Assembly: GCF_001273755.1 (NCBI RefSeq)
Contig: NZ_LGYA01000001.1
Coordinates: forward strand, 4,275,299-4,339,298
Reading direction: 5' to 3'
DNA from: Peribacillus butanolivorans
Lineage (GTDB): Bacteria > Bacillota > Bacilli > Bacillales > DSM-1321
Length of the DNA: 64,000 nt
Each line of letters opens with the position of its first letter. Positions within the stretch are counted from its first letter, which is position 1. The translations under genes and the position numbers were made by a program. The notes under the pieces were generated by a model. That model was given only the letters and a program-made list of their open reading frames with translations. It did not search any database and was not told the DNA's origin. This document shows positions 58,486 to 64,000 of the stretch, one piece after another.

Positions 58486-60801
58486 TCATTTTGAATTTTC
58501 TTTTGGTAAATCTAATGTTGGAGTACGATCAAAGAAATTCCACGGTTTTAACATGGCGTGTACCCATTCTGTTGGCATCATTGGCCATTCTTCAGCTCGT
58601 GCTATATGAGTTGCACCTGTAGTCATCCATACCACATTATCTGTATTTTCAATGGAACCGTTGTCTGCCGAATATTTTCCTAATCCTGTATCGGTTTTGC
58701 TGCGGTTCGGATATTTACCTTCCGGATATCGCTCATCCGGGTCATAATTTGTGACCCACAACTGCTTATCCATGAAGTTAACTCGTTTGAAAAGCCAGTC
58801 ATCATCACTAAATAAGGCTCCTTTGGCAATCGGGTGGGTGCCTCCTGCAAAAGGGATGATTTGATAGGAGACAGGATTTCCTACCTTATTCTCCTTGTTA
58901 AGATTACTGAACAGTCGAATAGTGGAAGAATCAAATTTTTGAATCGACTCTTGCTCCGTCTTTACTGTTTTTTCTTCTGTTACCATAACACTTTTGCGTG
59001 GACCGCCCTCTTGATTTTTTTCTACTTTTGGATTAATTTCCATTAGGGAATTACTCTCGCCATCAACATCTAGGTCAAGCCTGAAATTGTAAATGTGCTG
59101 GTGAGTTGTTCCGACAATGTTATTATCAAGCAAAGTACCATATTTTGTATCCTCTTTTGCAGTTTTGTCATGCATTGTTTTTGATTTAACACCTTTTACT
59201 GCTTCAATACCGGATGCTCCTACATCAATATTAATTATTCCATTTTGTGATAACTTCCAATCAAAGATATAATCATAGTTTCCTATTGTACTAACCCAGC
59301 GAACCACTAATTCACGGCGTTCACGGCTTTGATTTTCTTCTTTAAATGTCGCAAGGTCGGCATGTTTATATTCTGGCCCCGCATATTGTTCAAATACAGC
59401 AATGGCATTTTTAATAACGTAAGGATTGCCCGAATTATCTGCAATTGTTGCATCTAGCAGCACGGCGTTTTCTGGTACGTCAGCTCCAAGTTCTAGCGGT
59501 GCAGTTAATGTACCCATTCCATATTCACCAGCGTCTAAATAGGACTTGAAGTACCAGCCAACGTCCGGATCTCCGTAAGGAACTATCATCCCACCCAGCG
59601 ATCCTTCATACATAATTTTTCTTTTTTTCCCTTGGTCATCATAAGTAACAGTTGATAACACAGGTCCTACCCGCGTATCCAATCGCAAGTGGAAATCCCA
59701 ATTTTGCCAGCTAATCGTATTTCCTTTTATTTCATAGTTCTTGCCTTCAGGCTCGGTAATATTAAGCGGTTTTACATCGGACTTCTTCTCATAATCTCTA
59801 CCATCATATGCGTTTAATTGCATCGGGATTGGAATGACACCTTCATCTTCTACTTTAATAACCGCTTTCTTTTCAAGATCTACAACAGCGACCAGATTTT
59901 CAATTGGATGCGCCCAAAAATTCCCATCACCAGTATCCAAATAAGATACTATTTTCAATAGACGCTTATCATGTTCCAATTTATCTTCACCATCGAAATA
60001 ACCTACTGTTAACGGGGTCGCGACGACCTTTTTAGGGTCATCTATCCCCCGCTTTTTTAGCGCTTTTGCATATTCTTCACTTGCTTCAATGGCTCCTTGA
60101 ACAGTAGCAAAATCATCCAGAATAAACATGCCATGAACGCCGTCCATTTCATTCCATGAAACTAGTTTTTTTGATGATATATTCACTTCACCCTCAATAA
60201 CTTGTTTGCCATTCAATGCAATGAACTCTGCTTCTCTTGTAAATGCGTTGTCTTTTTTCTCTTTATCGTACTCCCACTCCCACACTTTCTTTTTTTCGGG
60301 AAGCTTCAGTGTAATTTCTGTAAAACGAAGAGTATCTTTATATTTCCCTGCCTCTTTGATTACATTAACCACCGCTTTAATTTCTTTAGGAGTTAAAGGA
60401 TCTAAAGGATGATAAGCTTCTTTTATTTTAGCTGTTTGCTTGATGTCAGGGAGAACTTCATTCACAAAATGATCAGTTACGTAGATTTTCTCATCTTTTT
60501 CTATCACGTTTGATTCAAGTGTAATCGCTTTTCCATTAATATACGCTTTATCAGAATCAGGTTTTATTTTTATGACCGTATCATCTTTTTCGATGGTAAT
60601 TTTTTTTGTAAAAAAACTCCAAAAATCAGATTTAACAGTTGCACCTGTACCGTCTAAAGCTGTTTCTAACTTAATTAATTCCACTTCACCGCCATGAGCA
60701 GAAGCATTGTTTTTATGAATTAGTGAATAAGGAGAGAATATGAAAGTTAGTGCAGTCATTACAATAATTGCTGCTTTGAAAGTTCTTTGCTTTGTTTTCA
60801 T
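58486..60801 (-). CDS. Secreted copper (topaquinone) amine oxidase
   Basis: 771 aa with a signal peptide (residues about 1-35, ending NNASAHGG). An N-terminal copper-amine-oxidase-like domain comes first (KAYINGKAITLESNVIEKDE), then the catalytic core: base Asp423 (YLDAGEYGMG), topaquinone precursor Tyr509 (GNYDYIFDW), copper ligands His567 and His569 (THQHIYNF) and His732 (GATHIARAEEWPMMPTEW). It oxidises primary amines to aldehydes, H2O2 and ammonia outside the membrane. It lies 53 nt after an aldehyde dehydrogenase gene in one operon. Phenylethylamine or tyramine are the usual substrates of the group. Confidence 0.9.
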   Translation of the reverse strand: MKTKQRTFKAAIIVMTALTFIFSPYSLIHKNNASAHGGEVELIKLETALDGTGATVKSDFWSFFTKKITIEKDDTVIKIKPDSDKAYINGKAITLESNVIEKDEKIYVTDHFVNEVLPDIKQTAKIKEAYHPLDPLTPKEIKAVVNVIKEAGKYKDTLRFTEITLKLPEKKKVWEWEYDKEKKDNAFTREAEFIALNGKQVIEGEVNISSKKLVSWNEMDGVHGMFILDDFATVQGAIEASEEYAKALKKRGIDDPKKVVATPLTVGYFDGEDKLEHDKRLLKIVSYLDTGDGNFWAHPIENLVAVVDLEKKAVIKVEDEGVIPIPMQLNAYDGRDYEKKSDVKPLNITEPEGKNYEIKGNTISWQNWDFHLRLDTRVGPVLSTVTYDDQGKKRKIMYEGSLGGMIVPYGDPDVGWYFKSYLDAGEYGMGTLTAPLELGADVPENAVLLDATIADNSGNPYVIKNAIAVFEQYAGPEYKHADLATFKEENQSRERRELVVRWVSTIGNYDYIFDWKLSQNGIINIDVGASGIEAVKGVKSKTMHDKTAKEDTKYGTLLDNNIVGTTHQHIYNFRLDLDVDGESNSLMEINPKVEKNQEGGPRKSVMVTEEKTVKTEQESIQKFDSSTIRLFSNLNKENKVGNPVSYQIIPFAGGTHPIAKGALFSDDDWLFKRVNFMDKQLWVTNYDPDERYPEGKYPNRSKTDTGLGKYSADNGSIENTDNVVWMTTGATHIARAEEWPMMPTEWVHAMLKPWNFFDRTPTLDLPKENSK

Positions 60802-60854
60802 AGAATGTTTCCTTTCATTTTTTATTTTTAACTTTCATTAGCTAAATAATAGTC

Positions 60855-62318
60855 TTAGCCACCGTACCAATTTAAACCTTTTTCAGCTAAATCAATCCAT
60901 ACACTCTTTGAGTGTGTATACATATCCATGGCTTGTACCCCTAACTCTCTACCAAATCCACTTTGCTTCATTCCTCCAAAAGGAGTTGTACTATCTAGCA
61001 TACTGTACGTATTCACATAGACAGTTCCTGCTTGGATACCACGTGCCATACGATGAGCTCTTTTTAAGTCATTGGTCCATATCCCTGAGGCTAAACCGTA
61101 AATAGTATCATTTGCTTGTCGTAGAGCATCCTCTTCATCTTTGAAGCGGATAACCGACACAACCGGTCCAAATATCTCTTCACGAGCAATCGTCATTTCG
61201 TTGGTTACATCTCCAAAGATGGTAGGTGTGAAATAATATCCATTTTTATTGCCTCTTTGGCCACCAGTCACTAATTCCGCACCTTCTTCAAGACCAACCG
61301 CTACATACTTTTCAATCGTTTTTAACTGTTGTGCTGAAACTTGTGGACCCATCTGTGTTGTCGCTTCAAGGGGATTTCCTACTCGTATTGATTGTACTTT
61401 ACTAGCAAATAGATCCATAAATTTATCATAAATACTTTCTTGGACAAATAAACGAGAACCAGAAGCACAAACTTGGCCTTGTGCAAAGTAAATGCCAAAC
61501 ATCGCTCCATTAACTGCATCTTCAAGGGTGGCATCGTCAAATACAATGTTAGGTGATTTCCCTCCCAGTTCTAACGAAACTGGTTTCAAGTTTTTTGTAG
61601 CTGCTTGCATGATTAAGCGACCCGTGTCCGTTGACCCCGTAAAAGCAATTTTATCGACGTCGGGATGAGAAGCTAAAGCAAATCCCACGGTTGAACCTGG
61701 ACCGGGTACAATATTAATCACCCCATCAGGAATACCGACTTCTTGGAACAGTTTAGCCAGTTCTAAAATACTTGTTGATGTTTCTTTTGCTGGCTTAATA
61801 ACAATTGTATTTCCAGCAGCTAAAGCAGGAGCTAATTTCCACATCGTCAGCATTAAAGGAAAGTTCCAAGGGACAATGGCGCCAATTACACCTAATGGTT
61901 CTTTTAGTGTGTAGTTGAAACGATTGTGAGGCGATGCTAATGTATCACCCTGAACCTTATTTGCAAGTCCTGCATAGAACTCCAGTACATCTATGGTAGA
62001 AGGAAGAGCTATATGCTTGGTTTCATTGATTGGTAAACCATTATCTTTTGATTCTACTTCCGCTAAAAAGTCTGAATTCTCCCACATTTTCTGAGCTGCT
62101 TTATACAGAAGTCTACCTCGGTCACTTGGAGACATAGTCGCCCATGGTCCGGATTCGAACGCTTTTCGAGCTGCTTTAACTGCATGGTTTAAATCTTCCT
62201 CGCCCCCTTGTGAAACAAGGGCATGAACTTCTCCTGTGCCAGGATTAATCGTTTCAAACGTTTCCCCTGAGAGTGAATCTGTCCATTTTCCATCGATAAA
62301 TAGTTGATATTTTTTCAT
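60855..62318 (-). CDS. Aldehyde dehydrogenase (phenylacetaldehyde dehydrogenase-like)
   Basis: A 487-aa NAD(P)-dependent dehydrogenase with PWNFP (150-154), general base Glu250 (LELGGKSPN), nucleophile Cys284 (GQVCASGSR) and PFGGMKQSGFGRELG near the C-terminus. It oxidises the aldehyde made by the downstream amine oxidase to an acid. The start follows AGGTGGAG. A cre site lies about 150 bp upstream. The relic next to it reads like the start of phenylacetate-CoA ligase, which points to phenylacetaldehyde as substrate. The family is broad, so this is inference. Confidence 0.85.
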   Translation of the reverse strand: MKKYQLFIDGKWTDSLSGETFETINPGTGEVHALVSQGGEEDLNHAVKAARKAFESGPWATMSPSDRGRLLYKAAQKMWENSDFLAEVESKDNGLPINETKHIALPSTIDVLEFYAGLANKVQGDTLASPHNRFNYTLKEPLGVIGAIVPWNFPLMLTMWKLAPALAAGNTIVIKPAKETSTSILELAKLFQEVGIPDGVINIVPGPGSTVGFALASHPDVDKIAFTGSTDTGRLIMQAATKNLKPVSLELGGKSPNIVFDDATLEDAVNGAMFGIYFAQGQVCASGSRLFVQESIYDKFMDLFASKVQSIRVGNPLEATTQMGPQVSAQQLKTIEKYVAVGLEEGAELVTGGQRGNKNGYYFTPTIFGDVTNEMTIAREEIFGPVVSVIRFKDEEDALRQANDTIYGLASGIWTNDLKRAHRMARGIQAGTVYVNTYSMLDSTTPFGGMKQSGFGRELGVQAMDMYTHSKSVWIDLAEKGLNWYGG

Positions 62319-62467
62319 TTCTCCACCTCTTATTTATTTTTTTGATGAAACTTTGAAATTACTAACCATACAATTTTGAAAAACATAGGTTGCTAAGTTT
62401 CCCTATGTGATGCATATCTTGAGTAAACGATAAGCTAAAAGCTCCTAACTTTGTTTGCACGCAGCAT

Positions 62468-62482
62468 TGGAAAGCGATTACA
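62468..62482. promoter_or_regulatory. Candidate cre site of the amine oxidase operon
   Basis: TGGAAAGCGATTACA matches the cre consensus at all defined positions except one. Located upstream of the aldehyde dehydrogenase gene, it suggests CcpA repression. Confidence 0.5.
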
Positions 62483-62557
62483 TTTTTATGATTTTTAAAG
62501 ATGGATAATGAACTCTTAAGTCTTGTTTTTTGGTAAATAGCTGTTTTGTAACATCAA

Positions 62558-62715
62558 TTAAAATTGAATGTCATCAGGAATAATCCCTAGCTCTTTAAAC
62601 TTCGTTCGATAAACTCTATATTCAGATAGATATGTCTTAATGTAGTCTGAAGTCTGCTCATTTATAGTGCTTCTATTTCAGCACGAGTTAGCGTTTCAAT
62701 TTCTGAATTGTACAT
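62558..62715 (-). pseudogene. Relic resembling the start of phenylacetate-CoA ligase
   Basis: From ATG 62715: MYNSEIETLTRAEIEAL-stop-MSRLQTTLRHIYLNIEF, then in another frame VYRTKFKELGIIPDDIQF-stop. This follows the usual opening of PaaK-type ligases (EIETLPREELEALQ...LKxTVKRVYENVPFYRKKFKEL). One TAA in place of CAA, one frameshift and loss of everything after residue ~53 show it is dead. It lies between the aldehyde dehydrogenase and the LuxR regulator. Confidence 0.55.
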
Positions 62716-63051
62716 GAAAGCATACCTCTTCCATTATTTTATTGATTTTTTTCAAGAGATAGAGTAATTAGTAACTCTAAAAAACACATAAATATATCAA
62801 AAATTTTACAGCCGTTACAAAAACGTTATATAAATAAACATTACTCTCCTTCAATTAACCTTAAATCAATAACTTAAAAGTGTACTACGCATCCACTTAT
62901 TCAGTTTTGATAAGGAGGTGTTTATTTTCCTACCTTACACACTTCCGTTTCTTTCATCTCCTTAGATTAATTTTAAAAAATTATTAACTATTACATTGTA
63001 ATTACGTGTAAGTATTTTATATTATCCAGAAAAATCAAAAAATTTACTATT

Positions 63052-63063
63052 ACCCAAATGGGT
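63052..63063. promoter_or_regulatory. Palindrome upstream of the LuxR-type gene
   Basis: ACCCA-AA-TGGGT, 78 bp before the start codon, is the only GC-bearing symmetric element in a very AT-rich region. Possible operator. Otherwise 62716-63140 contains no gene that I can support. Confidence 0.3.
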
Positions 63064-63140
63064 CATTTTATATCAAAAAGTAATTCATTTTATTAAATAA
63101 TGTTATATAATCAAAAAAAAGTTAACATGGAGGAAAGCCT

Positions 63141-63926
63141 ATGAAGGATATGTCTAACCCCAGCTACAAAAAAATTTTATCTTTTATGGATGAAATAACT
63201 TTTTCAAATGAAAATTTCCGTGAAAAAGTACTACAGACCTTTGAAAATTTATTTGGTTACTGCCAATCTATTTTTTGGTTATGTGATGATAATAATGACT
63301 TGTTCGAACCTATTACGTTAAATATAGATAAATATGTTGTGGATGATTATCTTAATAACTTTTATCAATTAGATTTGCTAGTCCCAAAATATAATATGCA
63401 AAAAGCAAGTAAACAAACGGTTATAAAAAACCTTGATTTACTTCCGCCTGAATTATATGAAAAAAGTGTATACTACAATGATTTCATGTTAAAATATGGA
63501 TTTTATTATGATGTAGGTGTTTTTTTATATGATAGAAACAGTATTAAAGGTGTTGTGAACTTCGTTAGATCCAAAAAGGAGAAGCCTTTTAGTACGTCCG
63601 ATATTATGTGTTTAGAGGTTATTTCTAGGTTCTTATCGCAACAAACAAGCGAGTTCCCTCGTTCTTTTGTAAGCGTTTCCAAAGAAAACCTAATTAATCC
63701 TGTGAAAAATAAGATTCTTGCTAGTTCTCAAGATCTCAGACAACCAGATTTAACATTAAAAGAAGCAGAAATATTACAACTGCTTCTAAAAGGGCATACC
63801 AATATCACCATTGCCAGCGAGCTATTTATTAGTGTTAATACAGTAAAAAGACATTTGCAAAATCTTTATAGAAAGTTTGATGTCTCAAACCGCACAAGTT
63901 TATGCTATAAAATTGTTAAACCTTAA
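63141..63926 (+). CDS. LuxR-family transcriptional regulator
   Basis: 261 aa. The N-terminal ~180 residues form a GAF/PAS-like sensing domain (FGYCQSIFWLCDDNNDLFEP; YGFYYDVGVFLYDRNSIKGV). The C-terminus has the LuxR HTH: LTLKEAEILQLLLKGHTNIT, IASELFISVNTVKRHLQNLY and RKFDVSNRTSL. GGAGGAAAG precedes the ATG. It is divergent from the aldehyde dehydrogenase/amine oxidase operon, with the ligase-like relic between, so it is the likely regulator of that operon. The ligand is unknown. There is no receiver domain. Confidence 0.8.
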   Translation: MKDMSNPSYKKILSFMDEITFSNENFREKVLQTFENLFGYCQSIFWLCDDNNDLFEPITLNIDKYVVDDYLNNFYQLDLLVPKYNMQKASKQTVIKNLDLLPPELYEKSVYYNDFMLKYGFYYDVGVFLYDRNSIKGVVNFVRSKKEKPFSTSDIMCLEVISRFLSQQTSEFPRSFVSVSKENLINPVKNKILASSQDLRQPDLTLKEAEILQLLLKGHTNITIASELFISVNTVKRHLQNLYRKFDVSNRTSLCYKIVKP

Positions 63927-63934
63927 ACACAATC

Positions 63935-63972
63935 AAAAAAACCAGAAGGTTCCCCAACACCCTTCTGGTTTT
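63935..63972 (+). terminator. Terminator of the LuxR-type gene
   Basis: AAAACCAGAAGG and CCTTCTGGTTTT around an 11-13 nt loop, 9 nt past the stop codon. Confidence 0.8.
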
Positions 63973-64000
63973 CATGCATATGTAATTCTTTAATTATTTG

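Noticed and set aside
63665..63682. cre-like sequence inside the LuxR-type gene
   Set aside because: GTAAGCGTTTCC resembles half of a cre site but lies deep in the coding region and is imperfect, so it is probably chance.

Overview
This is a low-GC Firmicutes chromosome segment, most likely from a soil member of the Bacillaceae (a Bacillus/Peribacillus-like organism; the genus is inference). The evidence is strong AGGAGG-type ribosome binding sites, SigA promoters, CcpA (cre) sites, a SinI-like antirepressor, a YhcN/YlaJ sporulation lipoprotein, the ansR/ansA/aspA locus, a Bacillus-type Des desaturase with a DesR relic, YfmQ, LytS/LytT-family regulators and a sonorensin/heterocycloanthracin bacteriocin cluster. 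I saw no rRNA, tRNA, transposase, phage or CRISPR locus. The window is accessory metabolism with many small decayed genes.

Layout. 1-7.4 kb: a decayed region with a MITE-like element, a SinI-like ORF, a YhcN-type lipoprotein, a rifampin phosphotransferase (rph) lying between two diverged copies of a hairpin repeat, and a patatin-like lipase. 7.5-11.9 kb: an amine/amide catabolic cluster (APC permease, YtcJ-type amidohydrolase, N-carbamoylputrescine-amidase-like hydrolase) with two sigma-54 promoters. 12-19.5 kb: pseudogene relics, a membrane protein, a DUF3291 protein, an ATPase, a MocR regulator divergent from a class D beta-lactamase, and des with a decayed desR but no desK. 19.7-22.8 kb: aspA, ansA and divergent ansR. 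23.3-28.2 kb: an ascorbate-family PTS (regulator with a fused EIIA domain, two nearly identical EIIB genes, EIIC) and a truncated HAD phosphatase. 28.5-30.5 kb: a His-rich small protein plus an O-methyltransferase behind a fourfold GTATAC operator, followed by a tandem array of about 27 units of 20-21 bp. 30.5-35.1 kb: cstA with a LytS/LytT-type two-component system. 35.4-37.6 kb: a LysR regulator divergent from an EamA exporter. 37.7-40.1 kb: a MutS2-like ATPase without a Smr domain, preceded by a leader of about 430 nt with a leader peptide, a terminator and mutually exclusive pairing segments. 40.3-47.4 kb: a nucleoside salvage operon (PotABCD-type ABC importer, nucleoside hydrolase, adenine deaminase). 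47.8-51.9 kb: YfmQ, a nitrilase with a coupled small membrane protein, and a second MocR regulator. 52.1-58.0 kb: a thiazole-modified bacteriocin (TOMM) cluster, running precursor, E1-like protein, YcaO cyclodehydratase, SagB dehydrogenase. 58.4-63.9 kb: a secreted copper amine oxidase and aldehyde dehydrogenase, a relic that reads like the start of phenylacetate-CoA ligase, and a LuxR-type regulator.

How it works together. Much of the window is nitrogen and carbon scavenging: amines, amides, asparagine/aspartate, purine nucleosides, nitriles and aromatic amines. Some of it is under sigma-54 and CcpA signals. Antibiotic handling (rph, class D beta-lactamase, possibly the attenuated MutS2-like factor) and antibiotic production (TOMM) form the other theme. 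The best candidates for undescribed biology are the attenuator-controlled MutS2-like gene, the all-cysteine TOMM core, the nucleoside-linked Pot-type importer, and the repeat array that starts on the stop codon of an O-methyltransferase.
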